Positions 16,542 to 24,857 of a stretch of 64,000 nt of DNA are shown here, one piece after another. The position numbers were made by a program, and so were the translations under genes. This DNA is from Pseudomonadales bacterium. Its GTDB lineage: Bacteria; Pseudomonadota; Gammaproteobacteria; Pseudomonadales; Azotimanducaceae. How positions within the stretch are numbered: position 1 is the stretch's first letter; the number at the start of each line of letters is the position of its first letter. The notes under the pieces are model-generated. The model was not told the origin of the DNA and did not search any database. It was given only the letters and a program-made list of their open reading frames with translations. The stretch is taken from positions 372,001 to 436,000 of the forward strand of contig WLWP01000002.1 in the NCBI GenBank assembly GCA_012103505.1. The letters are read 5' to 3'.

Positions 16542-17042
16542 GTGCGGGAATTGGTTATTACAGAGATCACTCGGCCTAGCCCGACGTCCTATTTCGGACC
16601 GAAAGAGAAAGGGTTTTTGTCCTGGGATACGTTGATTTGGCGCTTCGCCGCAGAGAAATCTTATTGGGTGGTGACCTCTTACGAGACGCCCCACACAATG
16701 CCTGTATGGGGCGTATGGCACGACTGTGCCTTCAGGTTCTCGACCTCACCGGTGAGTCGCAAGGCGAAAAATCTCAAACAAAATTCCAATGCGATTGTTC
16801 ACCTCGCAGATACCGAAGCTGTCTTCTCTCTACACTGCACCGCCGCCGAGATCACCGCAGAAGACGAACTGCAGACGTTCTGCGGCGAATACAATCCCAA
16901 GTATCGCTGGAACTTTAAACCGACAGATGTCGCGGGCGGTGCATTCGCCTTGACCCCACATACCGCGTTCGCTTGGTCCGCTGGAGAGGGGGCTGGTTTC
17001 CACGACACCGCCACGCGCTGGCAATTCGAAGTCTCAGATTGA
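16542..17042 (+). CDS. PNPOx-like FMN/F420-type split-barrel protein
   Basis: 166 residues starting with GTG two bases after the dehydrogenase stop. The N-terminal half has the pyridoxamine-phosphate-oxidase-like split barrel (WVVTSYETPHTMPVWGVWHD, FRFSTSPVSRKAKNLKQN, AIVHLADTEAVF). Such proteins bind FMN, F420 or haem, and several act as oxidoreductases or stress proteins. No biosynthetic PdxH motifs are seen. The stop overlaps the next ATG (TGATG). Confidence 0.75.
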   Translation: MRELVITEITRPSPTSYFGPKEKGFLSWDTLIWRFAAEKSYWVVTSYETPHTMPVWGVWHDCAFRFSTSPVSRKAKNLKQNSNAIVHLADTEAVFSLHCTAAEITAEDELQTFCGEYNPKYRWNFKPTDVAGGAFALTPHTAFAWSAGEGAGFHDTATRWQFEVSD

Positions 17043-17854
17043 TGTACACCACACACTTTATCGCTAACAAAAACTTGCAAACCGCCTATCACGATCTAGG
17101 CTCACGCACGCCAATTGTGTTCGTGCATGGTTTCACAGGCTCCAAGCTCGATTTTCTTAATCAACTTGCATGGTTTTCTGAGACTCACCGAGTTATCGCC
17201 TACGATCAACGCGGTCATGGGGAATCCACCAATCAAGGTCCGTACACGCTCGATGAGCTAGCAGACGATCTCATCTCGTTCCTCGACGCCCTCGAGATAC
17301 CAACGTGTCACATCCTTGGCCATAGCATGGGCGGCATGGTTGTCTTGAGAGCCATGCTCGCACACCCAGAGCGGTTCCGATCCCTCATCCTCATGGACAC
17401 CGCACCACACGGTATAAAACTATTTGATGAAACAATCAGACAGCGCTTAGTGGATATGGTGACTGAAGGTGGTTGCCAGTCTTTAACTATAGGTATGCGC
17501 GACCAACCTCAACCACCGAGCGTCCAGAGGGGTGTGGACTTCCTGGGCGAGAATGAACATTGGCGGCGCATTACTGTGAAGTTGGAGCAAATGGATCCAG
17601 AAGCTTTTGCACATCTTGGTGATGAACTCGCAGACCAAACCGATCTAACACCTCAGCTAGAAAATATTGCAGTGCCCACAACCGTAATTGTGGGCGTGGA
17701 TGACAAACCGTTTCTTGGACCTTCGCGATTAATGGCTGACGCCATCGATGATGCAGAACTCCGGGTTATTGAAAAGGCAGCTCATAGCCCTCAGTACGAG
17801 CACCCGGAAGAGTGGCGCGCTGCAGTCGATGCACATCTACTACGCGCTGAGTAG
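17042..17854 (+). CDS. Alpha/beta hydrolase
   Basis: 270 residues; the ATG overlaps the preceding stop by one base, which decides the start. The nucleophile elbow is GHSMGG (about residue 100), the oxyanion region FVHGFTGS, the acid region VGVDDKPF (about 220) and the catalytic His in KAAHSPQYEHPEEW. A small esterase or C-C hydrolase of the MhpC-like group; the substrate may be a product of the upstream dehydrogenase, which is inference. Confidence 0.88.
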   Translation: MYTTHFIANKNLQTAYHDLGSRTPIVFVHGFTGSKLDFLNQLAWFSETHRVIAYDQRGHGESTNQGPYTLDELADDLISFLDALEIPTCHILGHSMGGMVVLRAMLAHPERFRSLILMDTAPHGIKLFDETIRQRLVDMVTEGGCQSLTIGMRDQPQPPSVQRGVDFLGENEHWRRITVKLEQMDPEAFAHLGDELADQTDLTPQLENIAVPTTVIVGVDDKPFLGPSRLMADAIDDAELRVIEKAAHSPQYEHPEEWRAAVDAHLLRAE

Positions 17855-17891
17855 ATGTCGTTGAGCAGAGCGCGCTAAAGGCTTTATCCAA

Positions 17892-17962
17892 GCTGAAGGC
17901 TCTTCGTCAGGACCGCTGAAGGCTCTCCACGCTGAAGGCTCTTTATCCACGCTGAAGGCTCT
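17892..17962. repeat. Four copies of GCTGAAGGCTCT
   Basis: Copies begin at 17892, 17915, 17931 and 17951, spaced 16-23 bases. The last copy encodes, on the minus strand, the extreme C-terminus of the serine hydrolase gene, and the third abuts its stop codon. The other copies lie between the convergent genes, so the array looks like a duplication of that gene's 3' end. Confidence 0.85.
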
Positions 17963-19079
17963 TATATACCTCCTGCAACAAGTTGTAGCCGCGGGGGTCG
18001 CCGAGCACGCTGGGCAGCATACGATTCATGACGTACGAAACACATAGTCGTGCATCCGCATCGACCACGATTGTCGATCCACCCCAGCCGCCCCAATAGG
18101 CGATTCTCTCATTCGGACCCATTGGCACTTCTTTGCCGTTCAACCCATAGCCCATCCCGAAGCGCATCGGCACACCGAGCACTAGATCTTGGCCATAGAT
18201 CTGCTCATCAAAAATTCGGTTCACGCCCTCTTCTGACAAAAGGTCAACACCAAACGCAGACCCACCGTTCGCAACTGGTGTTTGCGCTCGAACGACAGAT
18301 CGTGCATTTCCATGCCCATTGGCAGCCGGAATTTCTGCCAATCGCCAGCCAGCGGTCTTCGAATCTCTCGCGTTCGGCGCTGGACTGCGGAAGGTCTTCG
18401 CTGCTACCGAATCAGGATCGGTTGCTTCGCCACCTGGCTGCTCGTCTGGTGGTATTAGCTCACCGATCCTCGGCCAGTGCTCCTCTGCAGTACCGATGTG
18501 GAAGTCAGCCCCCAAAGGACCGGCAATTTCGTCTGCAAAAAACTGCCCGATCGACTTACCGGTGACACGTCGAACCACCTCACCGATTAGATGACCTTGT
18601 GTCATGGCGTGGTAACCGCTGGCAGTGCCTGGTTCCCACCATGGGGCTTGTTCGGCAAGTGCGCGAACAACGTTGTCCCAGTCATACAGCGCATCACCGC
18701 TCATCTGCTCGTCGAGCCCCGACAATCCAGCTGTGTGAGACATAAAGTGGCGAACTTCGATTTTTTCTTTGCCGTTCTGTGCAAACTCAGGCCAGTACTT
18801 GCTCGCTGGCGCATAGAAATCTATCTCCCCACGATCAGCAAGCACTAGGGCGCTAAGCGCGGCCATTGTTTTTGTCGTCGAGTAGACATTAACGATGGTG
18901 TCTTCTTCCCAGGGTTCTGTGCCTGCAGCGTCTCGATGCCCACCCCAGATATCGACCACAAACTCGCCTTCAACGGTTACCGCAAACGACGCACCAACAT
19001 CTCCATGCTTGGCAAAGTTGTGTTCAAACAGGTCTCTGGCTGAAGCAAACTTCTCATCAAATGAGCCTTTGATTTCCAT
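17943..19079 (-). CDS. Beta-lactamase-fold serine hydrolase (class C/EstB-like esterase)
   Basis: 378 residues without a signal peptide. The SxxK motif is STTK (Ser67, Lys70), the YxN-like Tyr is Tyr155 in GYHAMTQG, and the C-terminal block GGWGGSTIVVD replaces the KTG box, as in EstB-type esterases. Family members hydrolyse short esters, lactones or D-amino peptides. The C-terminal tail KSLQRG is encoded by a tandem repeat copy. Confidence 0.87.
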   Translation of the reverse strand: MEIKGSFDEKFASARDLFEHNFAKHGDVGASFAVTVEGEFVVDIWGGHRDAAGTEPWEEDTIVNVYSTTKTMAALSALVLADRGEIDFYAPASKYWPEFAQNGKEKIEVRHFMSHTAGLSGLDEQMSGDALYDWDNVVRALAEQAPWWEPGTASGYHAMTQGHLIGEVVRRVTGKSIGQFFADEIAGPLGADFHIGTAEEHWPRIGELIPPDEQPGGEATDPDSVAAKTFRSPAPNARDSKTAGWRLAEIPAANGHGNARSVVRAQTPVANGGSAFGVDLLSEEGVNRIFDEQIYGQDLVLGVPMRFGMGYGLNGKEVPMGPNERIAYWGGWGGSTIVVDADARLCVSYVMNRMLPSVLGDPRGYNLLQEVYKSLQRG

Positions 19080-19133
19080 GCAGATTCTCCCCCTTTATTA
19101 TTCCTTGTTGACCCCTAGCTAGCTCTTGTCTAG

Positions 19134-19568
19134 CTATACCCGTTCCCACTGTAGCAGCGTAAACGGAGGCTCGGCGTCTTCATGATGCTCAAACACCCCA
19201 CGAACGCTCGCACCGATCTCCACATCAGCCTCGGCATCACCTAACAAGTTACCGACCATGCGAACGTTTCCTGCGTGGGGTAACTCAACCAACACGACCA
19301 CGTAGGCGCCCTGTTCGCTCAGCGCAGGATGGACTGGGTGCCAAACTCGTTCGTAGCTGTAGATCACTCCTTCTGGGGCGACCTCGACAAAAGTCACTTC
19401 ATCGCTATGACAGTGATGGCAGATCCATTCGGGACCCCACTGATAACCTTGGCACGACTGGCACTGCTGAACGCGCACAACGTTTTCGCGCAACCCCGAC
19501 CAAAAGGGCTCGTCCAATTCTGTCCCTACGGGCTGAGCAAGCCCTGGATTTAGATAGTATTCACTCAT
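19134..19568 (-). CDS. DUF35 OB-fold protein with rubredoxin-like zinc ribbon
   Basis: 144 residues: an N-terminal helix (DEPFWSGLRENVVRVQQC), a zinc ribbon with two CxxC pairs (CQSC and CHHC) and an OB fold (IYSYERVWHPVHP, GAYVVVLVELPH). DUF35 proteins act as CoA-binding partners of thiolase-like proteins. Here the gene overlaps the end of the thiolase-like gene by four bases, so the two products most likely form one complex. Confidence 0.88.
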   Translation of the reverse strand: MSEYYLNPGLAQPVGTELDEPFWSGLRENVVRVQQCQSCQGYQWGPEWICHHCHSDEVTFVEVAPEGVIYSYERVWHPVHPALSEQGAYVVVLVELPHAGNVRMVGNLLGDAEADVEIGASVRGVFEHHEDAEPPFTLLQWERV

Positions 19569-20740
19569 ACTGTTGCCTCACTACCAAAGATTGAACAACT
19601 CACCGGGGTCACCATCGGTCCCGATATCACCATCGAGACATCCGCTTTATCCACCTGGCTAGTCGACTCTCCACGCACCTGTCGGACCGCTTCAATGTTT
19701 AAACCCAATCCGTGCATATAACACTCAGCAAGATTGCCACCACTTGTGTTTAGCGGCAGATCACCATTTGTCAGAAAACGATCCTTGGTAAAAAACTCGT
19801 TACAAGCTTCAGGTTCGCAAAAACCGTGTTCCACAATGCTCATCAGCACGCCACCTGTGAAATTCTCATAACTCTGCAAGACATCGACGTCCTTCGCGGA
19901 CAACTGCGCCATTTCATAGAGACGGGGCGCGAGGCTTTTGAAAGTCGACGTGGCATAGTCGGGTGTATTATGGACGCTGGCCCCCGCTCGATAGTGCGAG
20001 CCACCCACAGCCCCAAGTATGTAACAAGGCTTCCCTGGGAAATCCTTGGCTTTCTCAGCAGACACCAACACCATTGCGGCTGCGCCATCATTCTCCAAGC
20101 AACAGTCATATAGGTGAAATGGCTCGACGATCCAACGCGATTCATCATATTTCTGCTCATCGAGCGGCCGTCCGTGCATGACTGCTCGAGGATTGGCTTG
20201 AGCATGCTCATAACAAGCCAGCGAGATCGCCCGTAAGGCACTTTGCTCAACGCCATTGTCATGCATGAAGCGCACGACCTTCATGGCAAACATTTGTGCC
20301 GGTGACATGAGTCCATATGGAATCGTGTAGGCGAAATCACCGCGAATCGAGTTAGTGCGTGGTCCCTGACCAAACCGCCCGAACTGTCCTTGCGCGAGCG
20401 CTCGGAACACAACCACCGTATCCGCTACACCCGCATAGATCGCTGCCGCTGCATTGGATATGGCAGCTGAGCCGCCACCACCGCCACCACCCCATTGCAT
20501 ATTCGAAAAACGAAGTTCTTTGCAGCCGAGTGCAGCGGCAAGTTTTGATGGATCACTACGGTCATTGCTATAAGACGCAAAACCGTCGACATCCTTTGGA
20601 TCGACTCCAGCATTTTCACAGGCTCGCAAGATCGCACTGAGTGCCAACTTGAACTCTGCATCCGGCGCTTGGCCGCGTTTGTAGTATTCGGTCTCGCCGA
20701 CGCCGACAACGGCGACCTGACCTCGCATGGTATTTGACAT
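19565..20740 (-). CDS. Thiolase-like lipid-transfer protein/putative acyl-CoA aldolase (Ltp2-like)
   Basis: 391 residues from ATG 20740, preceded by the strong RBS AAGGGAGGCAAAT. The thiolase fold is clear, but the catalytic Cys loop is replaced by a run of seven Gly (84-90), so claisen-type thiolysis is unlikely. Tyr291 (QSYENF) and Tyr341 (GGNLAECYMHG) match the two Tyr blocks known to be catalytic in the Ltp2 steroid side-chain aldolase, which also works with a DUF35 partner. Retro-aldol cleavage of a beta-hydroxyacyl-CoA is therefore a reasonable inference. A MaoC hydratase is divergently transcribed. Confidence 0.85.
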   Translation of the reverse strand: MSNTMRGQVAVVGVGETEYYKRGQAPDAEFKLALSAILRACENAGVDPKDVDGFASYSNDRSDPSKLAAALGCKELRFSNMQWGGGGGGGSAAISNAAAAIYAGVADTVVVFRALAQGQFGRFGQGPRTNSIRGDFAYTIPYGLMSPAQMFAMKVVRFMHDNGVEQSALRAISLACYEHAQANPRAVMHGRPLDEQKYDESRWIVEPFHLYDCCLENDGAAAMVLVSAEKAKDFPGKPCYILGAVGGSHYRAGASVHNTPDYATSTFKSLAPRLYEMAQLSAKDVDVLQSYENFTGGVLMSIVEHGFCEPEACNEFFTKDRFLTNGDLPLNTSGGNLAECYMHGLGLNIEAVRQVRGESTSQVDKADVSMVISGPMVTPVSCSIFGSEATV

Positions 20741-20799
20741 ATTTGCCTCCCTTGGCCACATTACACGCGATTGAACAATAGCTAATCAAGGGGAAAAAG

Positions 20800-21636
20800 A
20801 TGCCAATTGATCCTAATGCCGTAGGTGTAAAAGGCGAACCGAGGAAGAGAAGTTGGACCAGCAAGGATGCATTGCTATATGCGGTGGGCGTTGGCGCCGG
20901 AACAGATGAGTTGCCCTATACGACCGAAAACACTAAAGAGACCGTACAGAAAGTACTACCTACCTTCGCCGTGATCATCGGTGGCGGTGGCTCTCCCATG
21001 GATAAAGTCGGTTCTTTTAACCCAGCCATGATGGTTCACGGCGAGCAAGGTATCGAACTTCTGGATGAAATCCCGGCCGATGGCGAACTCGAAAGCGTTG
21101 GTGAGTGCACCGCTATTTGGGACAAAGGCAGTGCTGCTGTCCTCGAATTTGAATCTACCAGCACCAACACCGCGACCGGTAAACCGTTACTCAAAACACG
21201 CACGATGCTTTTTTGCCGCGGCGAAGGTGGCTGGGGCGGCGAACGAGGACCGACTGACAAAATTGAATTCCCTGACTGGGCTGCGGACCACGAAGTCGTC
21301 TATGCAACCCGTGAGGACCAAGCCCTAACATATCGTCTAAGCGGAGACAGGAACCCACTACACTCTGACCCGTCATTTGCTGCGATGGGAGGTTTTGATA
21401 AACCGATTTTACACGGACTTTGCACCTGGGGTTTCACTGGGCGCGCCTTACTCCATACCCTTTGCGGATCGGATTCTTCACGTTTCAAGGCGATGAATAG
21501 CCGATTCTCTAAGCCTGTGATTCCAGGTGACACATTGACAATCAAGATGTGGGTTGACGGCAATGAAGCGCTATTCAAAACGGAAAACCAAAATGGTGAG
21601 ACCGTGATCGACCAAGGCGTTTTTAAGTTCAGTTAA
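20800..21636 (+). CDS. MaoC-like (R)-enoyl-CoA hydratase, double hot-dog
   Basis: 278 residues with two hot-dog domains. The C-terminal one carries the hydratase 2 motif YRLSGDRNPLHSDP with Asp183 and His188 as the catalytic pair, followed by GGFDKPILHGLC. The N-terminal half (YAVGVGAGTDELPYT, LPTFAVIIG) resembles the substrate-binding non-catalytic half of MFE-2/PhaJ-like enzymes. The product, a 3-hydroxyacyl-CoA, could feed the thiolase/aldolase system encoded opposite. RBS AAGGGGAAAAAG precedes the ATG. Confidence 0.88.
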   Translation: MPIDPNAVGVKGEPRKRSWTSKDALLYAVGVGAGTDELPYTTENTKETVQKVLPTFAVIIGGGGSPMDKVGSFNPAMMVHGEQGIELLDEIPADGELESVGECTAIWDKGSAAVLEFESTSTNTATGKPLLKTRTMLFCRGEGGWGGERGPTDKIEFPDWAADHEVVYATREDQALTYRLSGDRNPLHSDPSFAAMGGFDKPILHGLCTWGFTGRALLHTLCGSDSSRFKAMNSRFSKPVIPGDTLTIKMWVDGNEALFKTENQNGETVIDQGVFKFS

Positions 21637-21640
21637 CGGG

Positions 21641-22009
21641 ATGAAGCTTGCTCTACAAATAGTGGCTCTTGTAATCGGATCCGTCGTGACCGTCGCGGTT
21701 AGCGAGATCGCCTTCATCCAATGGATGATAATGGCGCCGCTAGATGTGACGGCCTCGCCGATCCTCCGGGGTTCGATGTGGGCACAGCTTTTCTTCACAG
21801 GGGTCGGGGTCGCTGCCCTGATTCCTGTATTTCGCAGGAACGCTCGCGTCTACGTCGGTGCCTACCTCGCCCTAACAACCGGTCTTTACCTATTTTTCAT
21901 GCTCGCAACGCTGAACCCAGCAGGGTTCGCTATTCTTTACGTCGCGCCGGTGTTGGGCGGCATTCTTCTGTGGTCTTGGCTACTACGCCATAAGATCTCA
22001 GCCGAGTAA
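21641..22009 (+). CDS. Four-helix membrane protein of unknown function
   Basis: 122 residues with four predicted membrane segments (VALVIGSVVTVAVSEIAF, WAQLFFTGVGVAALIPVF, VGAYLALTTGLYLFFMLA, GFAILYVAPVLGGILLWSWL). It starts four bases after the MaoC gene and is likely cotranscribed with it. No known family recognised. Confidence 0.6.
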   Translation: MKLALQIVALVIGSVVTVAVSEIAFIQWMIMAPLDVTASPILRGSMWAQLFFTGVGVAALIPVFRRNARVYVGAYLALTTGLYLFFMLATLNPAGFAILYVAPVLGGILLWSWLLRHKISAE

Positions 22010-22057
22010 CTAACTGTCCCATTGGCTCGAGTTCTGCTGCTAGTCGGAACCAACATT

Positions 22058-22114
22058 ATTTAGCAGTATTGCTAAATAAACTAAGGCGAACTATATTTAG
22101 CAAACCGGCTAAAT
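22058..22114. promoter_or_regulatory. Two ATTTAGC dyads, likely ArsR operators
   Basis: Site 1 (22058-22077) has arms ATTTAGCA and TGCTAAAT around GTAT. Site 2 (22095-22114) has arms ATTTAGC and GCTAAAT around AAACCG. Both precede the 108-aa gene that is cotranscribed with an ArsR regulator. The dyads resemble ArsR/SmtB operators in length, and the 37-bp centre spacing would allow two dimers. Assignment is inference. Confidence 0.65.
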
Positions 22115-22136
22115 AAAACTTGCTAAGGTATCCATC

Positions 22137-22463
22137 ATGTCCAACAAAGTCATTTGCCAATATCGCGTGAAATCCGGTAACGAAGACGCATTCGAGTCCC
22201 TCTTATTCAAACATTGGCCGACCCTCCACAAGCTTGGTCTTGTCACCGACACCCCCTCACAACAATTTAAGGGCCAAGAGCAAAACAGCGGCGAACCTCT
22301 CTACTTTGAGATCTTCGAATGGTTAGAAGGCGCGGTCGATCGTGCGCACGAACATCCGGCCGTCATGGCAGTTTGGGAGCCGATGGATCAGTTGTGCGAG
22401 GCGCGCGGCACGAAACCCAACATGGAGTTTCCTCACGTCGACGAGATCACAGAAACTCAGTGA
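22137..22463 (+). CDS. Small putative dimeric alpha/beta-barrel protein
   Basis: 108 residues. The pattern ICQYRVKSGNEDAFESLL, then FEIFEWLEGAVDRAHEHPAVMAVWEPM, resembles antibiotic-biosynthesis-monooxygenase-like ferredoxin-fold dimers, which bind small aromatic or haem-like ligands. It lies behind two operator-like dyads and overlaps the ArsR gene by four bases, so it is the first gene of a self-regulated pair. Function unknown. Confidence 0.6.
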   Translation: MSNKVICQYRVKSGNEDAFESLLFKHWPTLHKLGLVTDTPSQQFKGQEQNSGEPLYFEIFEWLEGAVDRAHEHPAVMAVWEPMDQLCEARGTKPNMEFPHVDEITETQ

Positions 22464-22762
22464 GCAAACAGCGCAAGTTGGAGGGTATACAGGATCTGGA
22501 AGTCGCAGACGCGGTTTTTGCCGCGCTAGCCCACCCTGCTCGCCGGCAAATATTGCTCGCCGTCCACTATCGGGGCAGCTGCAATGCTGGGGAGATTGCA
22601 AATCGATTTGAGTGCAGTTGGCCAACAACAAGTCGACACTTAAGCACTTTGGTTAAAGCTGAACTGTTGCAAGTCGACAAGGCTGGTCGAGAGCGCGTTT
22701 ATCGCGTGAACGCCGACGTTCTGCGCAACGTTTTAATGCAATGGCTGGATTTTCTCGCCTAG
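22460..22762 (+). CDS. ArsR-family winged-helix regulator
   Basis: 100 residues from a GTG that overlaps the preceding stop (GTGA). The HTH is clear: FAALAHPARRQILLAV, NAGEIANRFECSWPTTSRHLSTLVKAELL, then the wing VDKAGRERVYRVN. The two Cys (SCNAGE, FECSW) do not form the CVC box of metal-sensing ArsR proteins, so a metal role is not supported. Probably represses its own operon through the ATTTAGC dyads. Confidence 0.85.
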   Translation: MSKQRKLEGIQDLEVADAVFAALAHPARRQILLAVHYRGSCNAGEIANRFECSWPTTSRHLSTLVKAELLQVDKAGRERVYRVNADVLRNVLMQWLDFLA

Positions 22763-22769
22763 ACAAACA

Positions 22770-23396
22770 CTAGGAGCGGGTCCACTCGTACAGTTCCGCA
22801 AAGGGATCCCAGCTCGGATCGGCATGGCGATCAAATTCGATACCATCTGCGACTCGTTGAGCTATCTCAGGTCCGTGCAGTTTTTCAATCAGTGCCAGCA
22901 CCATATCGATCCCAGCCGAAACACCCGAAGACGTCCAAAACCGGCCATCCTCAACCCAGCGCGCCTTTTTCTGCCAAGCGACATTTGGTCCTCGTGAAAC
23001 GACCCATTCAAAGGCAAGTTTGTTTGAAGTTGCTTGGCGGTCATCTAATAGGCCGGCGCTTGCGAGTATCCCGGCGCCTGTGCAAACAGAAAGGACATAA
23101 CTCACAGAAGCTGACACCGTCCGTAGCCAATCTAAGATCGTTTCGTTGTCAGCCTCTCTTCGAGTGCCGTTCCCACCAGGGACCAGGACAATATCCAAGT
23201 CATTCGGTGCCGCAATCGTGCGGTCGATGGCTACCCGAGGACCCTGGGCACTCCGCACAGTACCTGCCTCAAGCCCGACCATTTCAACAGCATAAAGACG
23301 ACTCATCACGCCAAAAATCTGCGCGGGGCCGAACACGTCCAACAGCTCGAAGTCGTCAAAAAGCAAAATACCAACTTTCGTGATCGCGGTAGTCAT
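22770..23396 (-). CDS. DJ-1/PfpI superfamily protein, isonitrile-hydratase-like
   Basis: 208 residues. The nucleophile Cys105 sits in SVCTGAGILASAGLL and Asp20 in LLDVFGP, matching the Cys/Asp pair used by isonitrile hydratase of pseudomonads; VLVPGGNG and TSSGVSAGIDM are further family blocks. There is no AraC-type DNA-binding domain. It may be an isonitrile hydratase or another cysteine-dependent hydrolase. Confidence 0.82.
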   Translation of the reverse strand: MTTAITKVGILLFDDFELLDVFGPAQIFGVMSRLYAVEMVGLEAGTVRSAQGPRVAIDRTIAAPNDLDIVLVPGGNGTRREADNETILDWLRTVSASVSYVLSVCTGAGILASAGLLDDRQATSNKLAFEWVVSRGPNVAWQKKARWVEDGRFWTSSGVSAGIDMVLALIEKLHGPEIAQRVADGIEFDRHADPSWDPFAELYEWTRS

Positions 23397-23571
23397 CGGA
23401 TTTGGTGAGCCTCCGTTGTGAGTGTCGTGCTACAAGAGAATGAGGACAAGAGTATGGAACTTGGCTCGGTACGACCATGAAAGCGACACATATCCGAGAT
23501 GAACCAATTTCCTCCCTACCACAAATGTCACAAGCGGCGTAAAGTCAGGTTGAAGCCACCCGGAGATATCG

Positions 23572-23964
23572 ATGGACAACATCGCCATCGCAGAGCGGTT
23601 TATTACCGCGATCGATAAGGAAGACACTGAGGCTATGCGCGAGATTTACGCACCGGATGCCAAAATTTGGCATGACTTCGATCGTCAAGAACAAAGCGTC
23701 GACACCAACATCGAATCGCTCCTAACTTTGCGCCAAGCCATACCAACTGTGCGGTGGGTTAAGACTCGCATCGAGCCATTACCCACTGGATTTCTGCTCA
23801 CCTATAACCTTACAGTGACTTTTGGTGAAAGGACTCTCGCGATACCAGCCTGCGTCATAGCGACTATCGCCAACGATCGAATTACGTTTTTGGAAGAATG
23901 GGTCAACGCGACACCAATGTTCAAATATTTGAGCCCGGAGCAGCTAAAAATCCTGACCGGTTAA
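23572..23964 (+). CDS. SnoaL/NTF2-like protein
   Basis: 130 residues with the cone-shaped NTF2-like pattern: an N-terminal helix pair (AERFITAIDKEDTEAMREIY, then PDAKIWHDF) followed by beta strands (GFLLTYNLTVTFGE, TFLEEWVNATP). Such proteins are isomerases, cyclases or ligand-binding proteins. Convergent with the SDR gene, overlapping its stop by four bases. The 175 bp upstream hold no gene that I can support. Confidence 0.75.
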   Translation: MDNIAIAERFITAIDKEDTEAMREIYAPDAKIWHDFDRQEQSVDTNIESLLTLRQAIPTVRWVKTRIEPLPTGFLLTYNLTVTFGERTLAIPACVIATIANDRITFLEEWVNATPMFKYLSPEQLKILTG

Positions 23965-24722
23965 CTTCCGGCCATGATATTAGGTCCGCGTCGTAGGTGG
24001 TGGCCACCATCAACCGCGAGTGTCGTCCCAGTCACCCAGCTCGACTCCGGGCCACACAAAAATCGCACTGCACGAGCTATATCATCAACCTGCCCAACCC
24101 GCTTGATGGGCATGCACGACAGATAATCTTCCCGAATGGCATCTGTTTGGTGGAGCCCAGCAGAGAGGTCCGTCACCACGAGGCCAGGACACACACTGTT
24201 GACCCGAATCCCAAACGCACCTAGTTCATCTGCCGTGTTGCGTACCAGCATATCGATACCCGCCTTGCTGGTGCAGTAAGCCGACATCAACTGGTGGGTG
24301 CGCAAACCTGCGATTGAAGATATGGCGCACATGGCGCCACCGGCTTTCTGCATCGCTCGGCCGGCATGTTTGAGGGTATAAAACGTGCCATTTAGGTTCG
24401 TTTGGATCACCCTGTCCCAATCTTCGGTAGAAGTTTCCAGAAATGGTCCTCCGGCGCCGGTGCCTGCGTTAGCTACCGCGATAGTGAGCGGTGCTCGCAC
24501 GTGTGCCGCGTTAATGGCAGCAGCAACAGATGTCTCTTCAGATACATCCAACACGCTAACGGCAACATCCCCATCGAGGTCAGCAGCAGCGCTTTCCAAA
24601 CGATCGCGACTCCGCCCCGCAATCGTGACAGTTGCGCCGTCAGCTAAGAAAGCTTTCGCACACGCGAGTCCTATACCGCTGCCGCCACCGGTGACAAACG
24701 CGTGTTGGTCCGTTAGATCCAT
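23961..24722 (-). CDS. Short-chain dehydrogenase/reductase
   Basis: 253 residues of the classical SDR type. The cofactor motif is TGGGSGIG (11-18), NAG is at 85-87, the catalytic Ser lies in AISSIAG, and Tyr149/Lys153 are in SAYCTSKAG. The AGRSRDR segment after beta-2 suggests NADP(H). Substrate unknown. Confidence 0.9.
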   Translation of the reverse strand: MDLTDQHAFVTGGGSGIGLACAKAFLADGATVTIAGRSRDRLESAAADLDGDVAVSVLDVSEETSVAAAINAAHVRAPLTIAVANAGTGAGGPFLETSTEDWDRVIQTNLNGTFYTLKHAGRAMQKAGGAMCAISSIAGLRTHQLMSAYCTSKAGIDMLVRNTADELGAFGIRVNSVCPGLVVTDLSAGLHQTDAIREDYLSCMPIKRVGQVDDIARAVRFLCGPESSWVTGTTLAVDGGHHLRRGPNIMAGS

Positions 24723-24857
24723 ATCGGTTCTCCTTTCATTCGTTCTTTACACCCAGGCTACTCTATCTCCTCCAACGGTGCCTAACAGGAAGGAGCTAGC
24801 CCGCGGACGCGATTGGCTTTGAACCCCAAGCGCAGGTATCCTTCGCGGCTTTTTTGA

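Noticed and set aside
22319-22459. Extended N-terminus of the ArsR protein
   Set aside because: The extension is an Arg-rich out-of-frame reading of the preceding gene; the GTG at 22460 in a four-base overlap is the natural start.
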